Assembly (NCBI GenBank): GCA_965249225.1
Contig: CBDFLT010000008.1
Coordinates: 1 to 64,000, forward strand
DNA from: CBDFLT01 sp965249225
GTDB lineage: Bacteria > Chloroflexota > Dehalococcoidia > Lucifugimonadales > G963668185
DNA length: 64,000 nucleotides
Reading direction: 5' to 3'
Shown: piece after piece, positions 1-8,720 of the stretch
How positions within the stretch are numbered: the stretch's first letter is position 1
How the letters are laid out: each line of letters opens with the position of its first letter
The notes under the pieces: generated by a model
Told to the model about the DNA's origin: nothing
Databases searched by the model: none
The model's input: only the letters and a program-made list of their open reading frames with translations
Made by a program: the position numbers and the translations under genes

Positions 1-717
1 ACACCATCATCGAGGACGTCACGGTCGATGACGTGACCGAAAAGACGGCGATGCTCTCCCTGGTCGGGCCCAATGCGGGAAGCGTGCTCGGCGGCAAAGC
101 GGGCCAGGACGTCTCGTCCCTAGGTCTCCACGAGTCCGCGGGCGTGAACCTTGGAGGCGTCGAGGCCACGGTCATCCGGACGGACTTCCTCGGGCTGCGC
201 GCCTACGACGTGGTGGTCCCGGCGGACAGCGGCCAGGGCCTATGGACGGATCTGGTCCAGGCCGGGGCCCGCCCCACGAGCGCGGAGGCTATGGAGGCCG
301 TCCGCGTGGAGCAGGGGGTCCCCGCCTATGGCAGCGAGCTCGGCGAGGACTACAACCCTCTGGAGGCCAACCTAATCGAGTACGTCAGCTTCAGCAAGGG
401 GTGCTACGTCGGCCAAGAGGTTGTGGCGCGCCTGAACACATACGACAAGGTCCAGAAGAGGCTGGTAGGCCTGCTCTGGGACCTCCAAAGCGTACTCACT
501 CCCCAGCGCGAGACTAATGAACGAGGGCAAGCAGGTGGGCGTGGTCACGTCCGTCGCGCGATCGCAGCACCTCGGGCGAGGTATAGGCCTCGGGTACGTG
601 AGGAAGGCCTACGTTGAGCCGGGGACAGAGCTGGTAGCCGAGTTGGACGAGGGATATCTCACGGTTGAAGTCGCCGAGTTGCCGCTCAGGCCCGCCTTGG
701 TCCCGTCGCCAGCCTAA
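1..717 (+). pseudogene. Folate-binding YgfZ/GcvT-like protein, 5'-partial and frameshifted
   Basis: The reading frame is open from the left edge, so the start lies outside the window. The translation carries the YgfZ/GcvT family signature KGCYVGQEVVARL near base 400 and the usual C-terminal barrel with GVVTSVARS. The family binds tetrahydrofolate and acts in Fe-S cluster repair or as the glycine-cleavage T protein; the KGCYVGQE motif favours the YgfZ branch. The frame changes by one base near 478-495: upstream reads to LVGLLWD, and the tail starting around MNEGKQVGVV lies in the next frame. Removing one G from the GGG at 478-480 joins them into one protein ending at 717. It could be a real pseudogene or a sequencing indel. 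Its 3' end meets the 3' end of the convergent fabL gene with a 4-base overlap. Confidence 0.8.
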
Positions 718-1481
718 GCCTGTACATTCCCGAGATCGCCTCTCAGGGACGCCCCGCCGTCCACGATGATCACCTGACCCCGTATCATATCGGCCTCGCC
801 GGTGCACAGGAAGGCGACCACCCTGGCTATGTCCTCGCCCTCCAGCATGCGCCCCACCGGGTTCCGCTTGCCTGCGGCCAGCATCGCCTCACGGTTGGGG
901 AAGTGGTCCAGCGCCTCGGTGTTCACGTACCCGCCCGAGACGGCGTTGACCGAGATGCCCCTTGGCGCCAGCTCGACCGCAAGGTAGCGGGTGACGGCCT
1001 CGAGCGCCGCTTTGGACGTGCCTACCGAGAAGTAGCCTGGCAGAACGCGCTGGGAGCCGAGGCTCGTGATGTTGACGATGCTCCCGCCCCCGGTCATCAG
1101 CCGCGACGCCTCGATGGCGCACAGCCACGGCGCCCTGGCGTTGATGTTCATGGTCCAGTCCCAGTGCTTCTCCTCTAGCTGGGCCGCCGGACGCTGCACC
1201 CCTGACGCGGCGTTGTTTACGAGGATGTCCAGCCTGGGGTAGACCGCTCCGACCTCGGCGAAGAGCTTCTTGATCTTCTCGGAGTCACCGAGGTGGGCTC
1301 GGACGCGAAGGCAGCGAACGCCGAGAGATTCGATCTCCCTCTGCGTCTCGGCGGCGGCCTGATAGCTGCGAAAGTAGTTGAAGGCGATGTCGGCCCCTCG
1401 CCGCGCGAGCTCCAGGGCGATAGCCTTGCCTATGCCGCGAGAGCCCCCGGTAATGAGGGCCACTTTGCCTTTGAATGTCAT
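714..1481 (-). CDS. fabL: Enoyl-[acyl-carrier-protein] reductase III (FabL-like SDR)
   Basis: A 255-residue short-chain dehydrogenase that catalyses the last reduction of FAS-II elongation (trans-2-enoyl-ACP to acyl-ACP with NADPH). The cofactor loop GGSRGIG lies at residues 12-18. The run NNAASGVQRP, the segment HWDWTMNINA, the Y-x6-K catalytic pair in GYFSVGTSK, VNAVSGG, HFPNRE and ADMIRGQ..IVDGG match what I know of Bacillus FabL rather than FabG or FabI. The ATG at 1481 begins the protein just before the beta-alpha-beta fold. It is the last gene of a minus-strand cluster (MaoC-MaoC-plsX-fabG-fabL), which supports a lipid role. It is separated from fabG by 270 bases containing an intergenic palindrome. 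Confidence 0.85.
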   Translation of the reverse strand: MTFKGKVALITGGSRGIGKAIALELARRGADIAFNYFRSYQAAAETQREIESLGVRCLRVRAHLGDSEKIKKLFAEVGAVYPRLDILVNNAASGVQRPAAQLEEKHWDWTMNINARAPWLCAIEASRLMTGGGSIVNITSLGSQRVLPGYFSVGTSKAALEAVTRYLAVELAPRGISVNAVSGGYVNTEALDHFPNREAMLAAGKRNPVGRMLEGEDIARVVAFLCTGEADMIRGQVIIVDGGASLRGDLGNVQA

Positions 1482-1616
1482 GGATAGACTACCCTTGGAG
1501 GTCGTCGCGGGCGTTGGCCTGGCGGTCGGGGGGTGTGGGGGTCATCTTTCGCCGAGCTTCGCGCCAGGTGCGGAGGGCGTCTGCGGGGCACGCGCCACGA
1601 TTGAAATCCCCCCTAA

Positions 1617-1637
1617 CCCCCCTTTTTCAAAGGGGGG
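1617..1637. repeat. Intergenic palindrome CCCCCCTTT..AAAGGGGGG, copy 1
   Basis: A perfect 9-base inverted repeat with a 3-base centre, preceded by AAATCCCCCCTAA. Near-identical copies lie at 25100-25120 and 36193-36213. It sits in the 269-base gap between fabG and fabL, which otherwise contains no convincing gene. A second G-rich run follows at about 1692-1720. It could fold in RNA, but without a following T-tract it is better described as a dispersed extragenic palindrome. Confidence 0.8.
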
Positions 1638-1750
1638 AACCGGGCCCGCCCCTCCTCCGAAAGGAGGCACCGATTGCTAAATTCCATCAAAGAGGGGGAA
1701 CGGCCCCAAGCCCCACCGCTCCGAAAGGGGCATCAAGTAGTGGAACTCCG

Positions 1751-2503
1751 TTACACGGCCATGCCGCCGTCGACGCTGATGACCTGCCCGGTGATGTAGC
1801 TGGCCTTCTCGTCGGCCAGGAAGGCCACCAGGTGTGCTACGTCCTCGACGTCCCCGAAGTGGCCCTGAGGGATGACGCTCAGCCAACGCTCTCTCTGCTC
1901 TTCGGTGAGAACGGCGGTTGTTTCGGTCTCGAAGTAACCGGGCGCTACGGCGTTGACGGTGATGTTTCTCGTGGCGACCTCTTTGGCCAGCGCCTTGGTG
2001 AAGCCGATGATGGCGGCCTTCGATGCAGTGTAGTTGGCCTGGGCCGGGTTTCCCCTCAACCCCACGACCGAGCCTATGTTGATTATCCGTCCCCATCGCT
2101 TCCGCAGCATGCTCCTCAACACAGCGCGAGAGCAGTAGAAGGTGCCGTTGAGGTTGATATCGATCACCCTGTGCCACGCCTCATCAGACATCCTGACCAG
2201 GAGCTGGTCCTGGATAATGCCAGCGTTGTTCACCAGGATGTCGACCTGCCCCCATTCCTCGCCTACCTTCTTGACCATGTCGGTAACCTGCTCAAGGTTG
2301 GAGACATCGGCCTTGACGGCGAACGCCTCTACGCCGCCCCGGGTTATAGAATCGGTGACCTCCGCCGCCGCCTCAGCGGATGAGTTGTAGTTGACGGCAA
2401 CCCTGACACCCATCTCGCCCAGGCCCAGAGCGATGGCCCGTCCGATGCCCTTGGAGGCCCCGGTAACCAGGGCGGCCTTACCCTCTATCGCTGACTTAGA
2501 CAA
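1751..2503 (-). CDS. fabG: 3-oxoacyl-[acyl-carrier-protein] reductase FabG
   Basis: A 250-residue SDR that reduces 3-ketoacyl-ACP with NADPH in fatty-acid elongation. Visible motifs are TGASKGIGRAIA (residues 14-25), NNAGI, the catalytic Ser in NIGSVVGLRG, YTASKAA with the Tyr/Lys pair, and the C-terminal ITGQVISVDGGMAV typical of FabG. The likely start is TTG at 2503, 33 bases after plsX; no strong ribosome-binding site is seen there. Position directly after plsX is the classic FAS-II order and separates it from generic SDRs. Confidence 0.88.
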   Translation of the reverse strand: MSKSAIEGKAALVTGASKGIGRAIALGLGEMGVRVAVNYNSSAEAAAEVTDSITRGGVEAFAVKADVSNLEQVTDMVKKVGEEWGQVDILVNNAGIIQDQLLVRMSDEAWHRVIDINLNGTFYCSRAVLRSMLRKRWGRIINIGSVVGLRGNPAQANYTASKAAIIGFTKALAKEVATRNITVNAVAPGYFETETTAVLTEEQRERWLSVIPQGHFGDVEDVAHLVAFLADEKASYITGQVISVDGGMAV

Positions 2504-2536
2504 TGTTTATTCCGGTTATCGTGCGTGCCTCGGCTG

Positions 2537-3556
2537 TCACTCGCCGGCCCTGTCTCTCATCGCGGCGAGCTCCTGGTTCAGTCCGGTCACGAAACCGACG
2601 TCAACCGCCCGCTTGGCCGTTCCTATGGCGCGCCGTACCGAGTCGGCCTTGCCCCGGCCATGTCCCACGACGCTGACGCCGTTTACTCCCAGCAGCGGGC
2701 CGCCGCCGAGGGTCTCCACGAGGTTACTGATCTCGTATAGCTCACTCGCCAGACTCTCCACGTCGTCGTCCGGGAGCTTCCCTTTCAAGCGTTCTCGAAC
2801 GTGGTCCGCCGTGGCGCTTCCGAGTGCCTCTGTGAGCTTCATCACGATATTGCCGACGAAACCGTCACAAACGGCCACCTCGGCCTTGCCATGGGGGAGA
2901 TCGTTAGCCTCCAGGTTGCCGATGAAATTGAGGCCGCTATTCGCGATGAGCTCCGTGGCCTCCCTGACCTGGCGGTTACCCTTGCCCGCCTCGGCGCCGA
3001 CGCTGAGCAGAGCAACCCGGGGGCGCTCGATTCCCCAGAACTGCCTGGCGAAGACGTGTCCGATAACAGCGAAGCTGAGGAGCTGGGCGGGCCGGCAGTC
3101 CACGTTTGTACCGAGGTCTATCACCGCGGTGCGAGGGGCCAGGCCAATGATGGGCCCGCCCAGCGCCGGCCGGTCGATCCCCTCGATGACACCCAGGACC
3201 ACCGCCGCTGCCGCCATCGCTGCCCCGGTAGACCCCATCGTTACCGAGGCGTCGGCCAGACCCTTCTTGACCATCCCGGTGGACACCAGGATGGACGCAC
3301 GCGGCTTCTGGCGAAGAGCCATGGCGGGCTGGTCGCCCTCAAGGATTACGCCTTCGGACGGCACGGCCGTAACGGGCAAGTCGCCGAGGTCGTGCTTCGC
3401 CATCTCCGCCTGGAGCGCATCGGGATCGCCGACCAGGCTAACGTGGACACCGCCCGATCGGGCGGCCTGGACGGCCCCCGCCACGGGCTCGCCGGGGGCG
3501 TTATCGCCACCCATAACGTCAACGGCAACTCGGATAGGCCTGTCTGTCGCGGTCAA
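2537..3556 (-). CDS. plsX: Phosphate acyltransferase PlsX
   Basis: Converts acyl-ACP to acyl-phosphate, the donor used by PlsY to start phospholipid synthesis; a soluble, peripherally membrane-associated enzyme. The 339-residue length is typical. Family motifs visible are VAVDVMGGDNAP near the N-terminus, VGDPDAL, MGSTGAAMAAA, DLGTNVDCRP, NIGN-like FIGNLEANDLP, CDGFVGNIVMK and GGGPLLGVNGVSVVGHG. The start is TTG at 3556 behind GAGGGAG. It lies 27 bases after the upstream MaoC gene and 33 bases before fabG on the same strand, so co-transcription is likely. A very long antisense frame over this gene is a shadow of GC-rich codon use. Confidence 0.95.
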   Translation of the reverse strand: MTATDRPIRVAVDVMGGDNAPGEPVAGAVQAARSGGVHVSLVGDPDALQAEMAKHDLGDLPVTAVPSEGVILEGDQPAMALRQKPRASILVSTGMVKKGLADASVTMGSTGAAMAAAAVVLGVIEGIDRPALGGPIIGLAPRTAVIDLGTNVDCRPAQLLSFAVIGHVFARQFWGIERPRVALLSVGAEAGKGNRQVREATELIANSGLNFIGNLEANDLPHGKAEVAVCDGFVGNIVMKLTEALGSATADHVRERLKGKLPDDDVESLASELYEISNLVETLGGGPLLGVNGVSVVGHGRGKADSVRRAIGTAKRAVDVGFVTGLNQELAAMRDRAGE

Positions 3557-3583
3557 GGGGTACTCCCTCTCGCTCGCGCTATC

Positions 3584-4006
3584 CTATTTTTCCGCAGGGA
3601 CCAACACGGTGGCCTCGCCGGTAATGGCGGCCTCTCCATCCTGTTTCCGCACCCCCACGGAGCAGACGAATTCACGCCCGTCCTCTTGCTGGCGGACCCT
3701 CTTCACGGCGCCGAAGGCGGCCACGGTCTCACCCGAGAGCACCGGTGCCCTGAAGCGCAATTTGAGGCGTCCCCCCTCGAGCCAGGCCTCGCTGAAGGCC
3801 GCCGTCATCACCTCCGAGATAGCCGCCGCTACCATCATTCCGTGAGCGATGGTGGTACCGAACTGAGACCGGGCCCCGACCTCACGGTTGACGTGGATCG
3901 GATTGAAGTCTCCGGAGGCCTTTGCGTATCTTTCGATGCGGTCCTGGCTGACCACCTTCTCTACGGTTGGCAGCTTGTCGCCCTCAATCATCTGTTGTAT
4001 TGGCAT
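3584..4006 (-). CDS. MaoC-like (3R)-hydroxyacyl-ACP dehydratase, catalytic (HadB-like) subunit
   Basis: A 140-residue hot-dog-fold protein. It contains the hydratase-2 active-site signature ASGDFNPIHVN (Asp and His about five residues apart, near residues 32-42) followed by the FGTTIAHGMM helix. Proteins of this family hydrate or dehydrate hydroxyacyl thioesters. Its place between a second MaoC-fold gene and plsX-fabG-fabL suggests the beta-hydroxyacyl-ACP dehydratase step of FAS-II, as HadB does in mycobacteria. The ATG at 4006 is 12 bases downstream of the partner gene. A role in a catabolic enoyl-CoA pathway is possible but less consistent with the neighbours. No fabZ or fabA is seen in the window. 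Confidence 0.8.
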   Translation of the reverse strand: MPIQQMIEGDKLPTVEKVVSQDRIERYAKASGDFNPIHVNREVGARSQFGTTIAHGMMVAAAISEVMTAAFSEAWLEGGRLKLRFRAPVLSGETVAAFGAVKRVRQQEDGREFVCSVGVRKQDGEAAITGEATVLVPAEK

Positions 4007-4018
4007 GACCGGCGGCCT

Positions 4019-4432
4019 CTAGGCGGGCATCAGCAGCGTGCTCTTGCCGCGCATGACCTGCCGGCCCTCGCCGTTCTGCGTCGACAGCGCCACCACGAAG
4101 AACCTTCGCCCGCCGCGCACCGAGTTCTGGAGCACGGTCGCTCTGCATTCCAAACGCTCGCCAATGCGGACGGCGCCGACAAACTCCAGGTCCTGCCCCA
4201 CGTGCAGGGTGCCGGGGGGTACCGCGAGGGCATCCATCACGCCACGAAGTCCCAGAGCGGCCACCGCCATCGGCGGCGCCAAGCCGGGCCCATCGCCCTG
4301 GCGCAAAGGCCCGGACCGGTCATCCACGGCATCGACGTATCCGGCCACCGTTTCGCCGTCCAGCCGGTAGGTATGATCCGAGATTATCTGGCCAGGCTCC
4401 AGAGCGGAGTGGTCTACGGGCGAATTCGTCAT
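4019..4432 (-). CDS. MaoC-like dehydratase, non-catalytic (HadA-like) subunit
   Basis: A 137-residue protein with the hot-dog N-terminal domain pattern (SDHTYRLDGETVAGYVDAVDD, then LHVGQDLEFVGAVRIGERLECRATV). The D-x4-H hydratase-2 catalytic motif present in the adjacent gene is absent, as in the HadA or HadC partner subunits of heterodimeric dehydratases. Adjacency (12 bases) and shared fold suggest the two products pair. That it is the structural and substrate-binding half is inferred from the mycobacterial HadAB precedent, not seen directly. ATG at 4432. Confidence 0.7.
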   Translation of the reverse strand: MTNSPVDHSALEPGQIISDHTYRLDGETVAGYVDAVDDRSGPLRQGDGPGLAPPMAVAALGLRGVMDALAVPPGTLHVGQDLEFVGAVRIGERLECRATVLQNSVRGGRRFFVVALSTQNGEGRQVMRGKSTLLMPA

Positions 4433-4672
4433 ACGGGAGTGTCAGACTCCGGGGACGATTATATATGGAAGGAGCTCGTTTTAGGAAGGGCCGTGCCGAC
4501 GCCGTGCAGTCCTCCGAGGCAGGTGAAAGCTTCTCCGACGCTCAGAACGGACCTCCCTGGGCACCGAGGGGGTAGCAGGCGGGCGGGTACACGATACGTA
4601 GGGTCCGGATGCCATCGGAGCGTGCGGCTGCTAAGAACGTTCGGATGCGGCAACCGACCACGGCAGCGGGGG

Positions 4673-5038
4673 TCAGGTGAGGTCGCTGGACCCGCCGCGC
4701 TGCATCTCGGCCTCCTCGAGCAGCCTGTCCAGGAGTATGAAGGACTCCTCTTTGCTGAAGTCCAGCGCCGAGATGGACAACGCCCTGAAGAGGACGCCGG
4801 TGGACACCCTCGCAGAGATGGACTCACCGAGAGGAGGGATCTTCGCCCCAAGGGCTTTGGCCATGTAGGCCCCCGCCGCCATCCCCTCTTTGGTGAGATA
4901 GCACTCCACGAGCGTGCGGCCCTGGTACAGGAGCTTGAGGCCGTCCTCGTCCTGCCGCAGCTCCAGCGACAGGTGCGCCCGAGGGGTTGCCATCACCTCG
5001 TCGGCGTAGTCCGAGACCTTAGCGTGGGATTCGGGCAA
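4673..5038 (-). CDS. Hypothetical protein upstream of the lipid cluster
   Basis: A 121-residue soluble acidic protein with no family I recognise. It has no signal peptide or membrane segment. The central stretch LKLLYQGRTLVECYLTKEGM looks like a small beta-rich fold, and the C-terminal third (SKEESFILLDRLLEEAEMQ) looks helical. The frame has normal GC-rich codon use and an ATG at 5038 preceded by AGGCGTCC. A 240-base gap separates it from the HadA-like gene, so operon membership is uncertain. The 295 bases upstream (5039-5333) hold no supported gene. Confidence 0.5.
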   Translation of the reverse strand: MPESHAKVSDYADEVMATPRAHLSLELRQDEDGLKLLYQGRTLVECYLTKEGMAAGAYMAKALGAKIPPLGESISARVSTGVLFRALSISALDFSKEESFILLDRLLEEAEMQRGGSSDLT

Positions 5039-5333
5039 GGACGCCTCCTATTCTGGAAATGGCCGGCAGCTAGATTATAGCCGCAGGCAAGCGAAGGGGG
5101 GTAGTCCGAGGGCAGGGCCTTTCAAAATGGGCCGAACTCGGTCTCGACTTTGCGGAGGCCCTGGTCCCAGGGTTCTAGTGTATGCCGCCGGACTCGATCC
5201 ACGCCCAGGGGGAGTCTTGGGCAGTTGGCCGCTGAAGCAGCATGCTGGGGTTGGGCAGGGCGGGTTTGAAACCTGCCCCGTTCGGGATCATGGTGGTGAC
5301 GACGCGTTGGCTGACGCGGGTCCGATGCTCAAG

Positions 5334-6704
5334 CTACTCCGGCGTGTGGAGCTCTATGTCCGGCAACGCGGTCGTGAGCGAGAACCAGAAGCTGGTGCGG
5401 GATGGCACCGGGGTTAGCTGGGCGCCTGCCAGCGGGCCCGAGACCGCCTTGCCGCTGTCACTCCATTTGCTACCGGTCTGCTCGTCCTGGGCAGCGCCTC
5501 CATCAAGGGCGAAGGTGAGTGTGCGGCCGTTCACGCTGCGGAAGTAGGCTGCCGCAGTCGGTCCGTCGGGCCTGGCGACCACGACCATGTCCTGGTTGCC
5601 CACGGTATCGTTGAGAAGCCAGTCCGAGGCGCCGGTCAAGGCGAAGGCCTTGTGAGCGTCGCCGACTTGCACGGCATACGCCACGTCTCCGGGCCGCAGC
5701 CGCCCGTCCAGCTTGTCTTCATTTACGGGGAACGCGAAATACCCCTGGTTAATCCCTTCGGCTAGGCCGGCGAACGAACCGCCCATGTATGCCTGTATCG
5801 GATTCCCCAGAGGTGGCCTCAACACGCTCGTGTCGGGATGCAGCTCCTTCCAGGCGCTCCAGGTTATGGTCCGCGAAGGGAGCATGGTGAGCCTCTTGCC
5901 GGTAAGCGGGCCGACAATGGCTTCCCCGAGCACCTGAAACCAGTAGGAGCCTGTCTGGTGGTCGTACATCACCATATCCGACTCGTACAGGGCGCTGGTG
6001 TTGCCGAAGAGCAGCATCCGGCCTTCCAGGTCTCTGCTGTAGACGACGCCACTGTGGCAGAGAGGGCAGTACGTCACCACCAGGGGCACGTCGTCGATGA
6101 AGTCGTGGACGATCTCATGGGCGCTGAGGATGTTGATTGGGTACGCAAAGGCCCCCGCGGGGGACTCGTACCCGATGACGAGGTCGTCGTCGCCGAGCCA
6201 GTCCCCGGCGTCGACTGAACCGTAGAGGGGCTCGTAGATGGGCGCGATCTTGTCCCTCAGAAACTCGATGTCGTCCGGATGGGCGTTGGAGAGCCGGATG
6301 AATCCCCCGCGGAACGTGTCGAAGACGACATCCCGCAGGTCAACGCTAGCGATGCTGGTGTCTACCGGTGGAGGGGCCCCGACGGGCGTGTAGGGTATCG
6401 CCCCCGCCGCGACCTCGGCGGCGGAGGCCTCTGCGGGCGCAGCGGTTGCCGGCGACAGCCGCTCCTCTACGCGCGCTGTGGCGGCACCCTTGAGCGGAGG
6501 CAGCGCCTGGCGCTGCGTTGGTCTCGGACCAGTATCACGTGCCGGCACGCTCTGTGCCGGCGGCTCCTGAACGGCAGCGCCGGTGGGAGGCTCCGGTGGG
6601 GACGCAGGGCCCGGTGTGACCTCTGTCTCCTGGCGCGAGCACGCCAGCACCAGGACCAGCAGCCCCGATAAGAGTATCGCCCGATGAGATTCGCGCAGGC
6701 GCAC
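5334..6704 (-). CDS. DUF3179-domain lipoprotein
   Basis: A 456-residue exported protein. An N-terminal hydrophobic segment LLSGLLVLVLAC ends in a lipobox-type Cys near residue 22. A Pro/Ala-rich linker runs to about residue 110. The DUF3179 domain follows, with PLVVTYCPLCHSGVVYSR, LLFGNTSALYESDMVMYD, GSYWFQVLGEAIVGPL and a C-terminal SGKAVSGPLAGAQLTPVPS that repeats the same motif. The CPLC pair suggests a metal or redox site. DUF3179 proteins are secreted and of unknown biochemical role. The start is GTG at 6704. It stands alone and is transcribed away from the HD-GYP gene. Confidence 0.85.
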   Translation of the reverse strand: MRLRESHRAILLSGLLVLVLACSRQETEVTPGPASPPEPPTGAAVQEPPAQSVPARDTGPRPTQRQALPPLKGAATARVEERLSPATAAPAEASAAEVAAGAIPYTPVGAPPPVDTSIASVDLRDVVFDTFRGGFIRLSNAHPDDIEFLRDKIAPIYEPLYGSVDAGDWLGDDDLVIGYESPAGAFAYPINILSAHEIVHDFIDDVPLVVTYCPLCHSGVVYSRDLEGRMLLFGNTSALYESDMVMYDHQTGSYWFQVLGEAIVGPLTGKRLTMLPSRTITWSAWKELHPDTSVLRPPLGNPIQAYMGGSFAGLAEGINQGYFAFPVNEDKLDGRLRPGDVAYAVQVGDAHKAFALTGASDWLLNDTVGNQDMVVVARPDGPTAAAYFRSVNGRTLTFALDGGAAQDEQTGSKWSDSGKAVSGPLAGAQLTPVPSRTSFWFSLTTALPDIELHTPE

Positions 6705-7057
6705 CGGCCACGGGCCTCAGGGAAGATTTCCCCGGCCTCGTTCGCGGGGCGATCAAGAGCATGCCTATCCCGCGCGCTTCAGGGGACAGTAATTAGATGT
6801 AGATGCGCGCGGGGCGGGTTTCGGCGTCGCGCTACCGGGCTCCCCCGACTCCACATTTCAGGGTAGCCGAAGCTATTGGTCAGTAGGTGGTCTCAACGGT
6901 CCAGCCCTGGTGTATCTCTGCCGTCACTTCCGCTCATAGGTCACATCGTGGGAAGGAGGGAGAACAAAGCCAACGACATCGTGTGTCTGCCGAGCATTGA
7001 GCCCCGCTGTGCGCAGTGGGGGCGGACATATGCTTAGAGAAACTGAACGGGACACCT

Positions 7058-7070
7058 TATAATGAAGGAG
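7058..7070 (+). promoter_or_regulatory. Candidate -10 box and ribosome-binding site of the HD-GYP gene
   Basis: A perfect TATAAT at 7058-7063 is followed immediately by GAAGGAG (7064-7070), only two bases before the ATG at 7073. A possible weak -35 (TTAGAG, near 7034) lies about 18 bases upstream. If TATAAT is the true -10 the message would be almost leaderless, so the Shine-Dalgarno would be at or outside the 5' end and only one of the two signals can be working. The rest of 6705-7057 shows no supported gene. Confidence 0.35.
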
Positions 7071-7072
7071 CT

Positions 7073-8648
7073 ATGCTCAACTTACGTGACTCCGGCGTTC
7101 GCAAGGCTGAAATAGTAGCTTGTTTGTCGTTAGCTATCGACCTGGGGATAGGGCAGCCGATGGAGCACAGTCTACGTACCGCCGTGCTGGCAGTGCGTCT
7201 TGGCGAGGCGATAGGTCTGAGCGAGCAAGAGCTTACTGACGCCTACTACCTTGCTCTGATTCGCTGCGTCGGGTGCACCGGGGACCCGGAGATGGACGCA
7301 TCGGTGTTTGGGGACGAGCTGGCTGCCAGGGAGTGGGTCGGTCCTGCTGCTCATGGCGAAACTAGGGATTTCATCTGGAACATGGTCCAGCATGTGGGCA
7401 ACGGCAGGCCGGCAGTTGAGCGTGTAGGACAGGTGGCCACGGCTTTCTTTCGCATGCCGAAGTATATCGCCGCCCTCCCCGGCCACTGCCAGACAGGCGA
7501 TCAAATCGCAGCGAGAATGGGTTTCGGGCCGCGGTTCATGCGCGCGCTTAGCCAGATTTACGAACACTGGAATGGTAACGGCATAGCCAAGGCTAAAGGT
7601 GAGGAGATTGAAGTCACGACGCGCGTTGTGCACGTGGCGCAGGATGCCGAGTACTTCTGGCGTATGGGCGGCGTGGAGGCTGCGATGGCTATGGCCCGCA
7701 AGCGCTCCGGCAAGGGCTACGACCCGAGGGTGGCCGATGTCTTGCATGCCCGAGCACCCAGCCTTCTCAGCGGGTTGGACACCGAGAAATCGTGGGAGTT
7801 GGCCTTGGATAGCGAACCGGGCTCCCAGCCGACGCTCTCCGAGGCGGAGCTTGATGACATGTACCGCCTGGGTGGCCAGGACGGTGACATGACGCTTTCT
7901 TTCATGCTCGGCCACTCGGGAAGCGGTAGCAGGGCTTGCGGCTGGCGCCGGCCGGTCGCTCCACCTCTCCGACGACGAGGGCCGGGTCCTTCGGCGGGCG
8001 GCGCTGATCCACGATGTCGGCCGAATAGGTGTTTCCGCACGCATCTGGGCCAAGCCAGGACCGCTTAGCGAGGGGGAGCGCGAGCGAGTCCGCCTATACC
8101 CCTACTACACCGAGCGCGTTATCGGAAAGGTGGAGTCCCAAAAGCCCGTCGCGGCGCTGGCGGCTTTACACCACGAGCGGCTGGATGGGTCCGGTTACCA
8201 CCGCGGCGCCACAGCGGCTACCCTCTCCACCCCCGCTCGGATCCTGAGCGCAGCCGATGCATATCGGACCAAGCTGGAGCCGCGGCCGCATCGAACGGCC
8301 CTTTCCCCGAGCGGTGCAGCCGAGTGGCTTCAGGGCGAGGCGCGCGGAGGCCGGCTGGACCCTGACGCCGTTGCCGCGATCCTCTCCGTCGCTGGTCACG
8401 AGGTGACGCCAGAGCCGCGGGAATGGCCGGGCGGGCTAAGCAGGCGAGAGGTGGAGGTGCTGACCCTTTTGGCCTCGGGGCTCACGATGAAGCAGATCGC
8501 CCAGCGCCTGGTAATCTCAAAGAAGACGGTCGATCATCATATCCAGCACATCTACAGCAAGATCGGCATCTCCACCCGCGCGGCCGCAGCCCTATTTGCC
8601 ATGCAGAATGGCTTGCTACGGGCTCCGCTCTCTTTTCCTCAAGAATAG
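7073..8648 (+). pseudogene. HD/HD-GYP phosphohydrolase-like regulator with LuxR HTH (frameshifted)
   Basis: The first frame (7073 to about 7917) encodes an N-terminal HD-like all-helical region. The second frame continues with LIHDVGRIGVSARIWAKPG and HHERLDGSGYHRG (an HD-GYP domain, with GYH in place of GYP and Tyr where the family's second His is usual). It ends in a LuxR-type HTH, LSRREVEVLTLLASG..KQIAQRLVISKKTVDHHI. The frames join if one G is removed from the GGG at 7918-7920, giving about 525 residues. HD-GYP proteins hydrolyse cyclic dinucleotides; fusion to a DNA-binding HTH suggests a ligand-responsive transcription factor. The ATG at 7073 is preferred over the upstream GTG at 7016 because of the Shine-Dalgarno. 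The break may be an assembly error. Confidence 0.75.
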
Positions 8649-8720
8649 GGTGAACTCCCGATGGCGTGACCTCTGTCCCAGGTTAGGCTCAAGCCAACCT
8701 TTGAAAGGGAGGAGATCACC

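Noticed and set aside
4459..4851. A minus-strand frame partly filling the gap upstream of the HadA-like gene
   Set aside because: Ser/Arg/Pro-rich, overlaps the better-supported gene at 4673-5038 in another frame.
2801..5080. A 759-codon plus-strand open frame across the plsX/MaoC cluster
   Set aside because: It is antisense to clearly conserved genes (PlsX, two MaoC proteins), has no recognisable family, and is rich in His/Arg/Gly as expected for a GC-rich antisense shadow.
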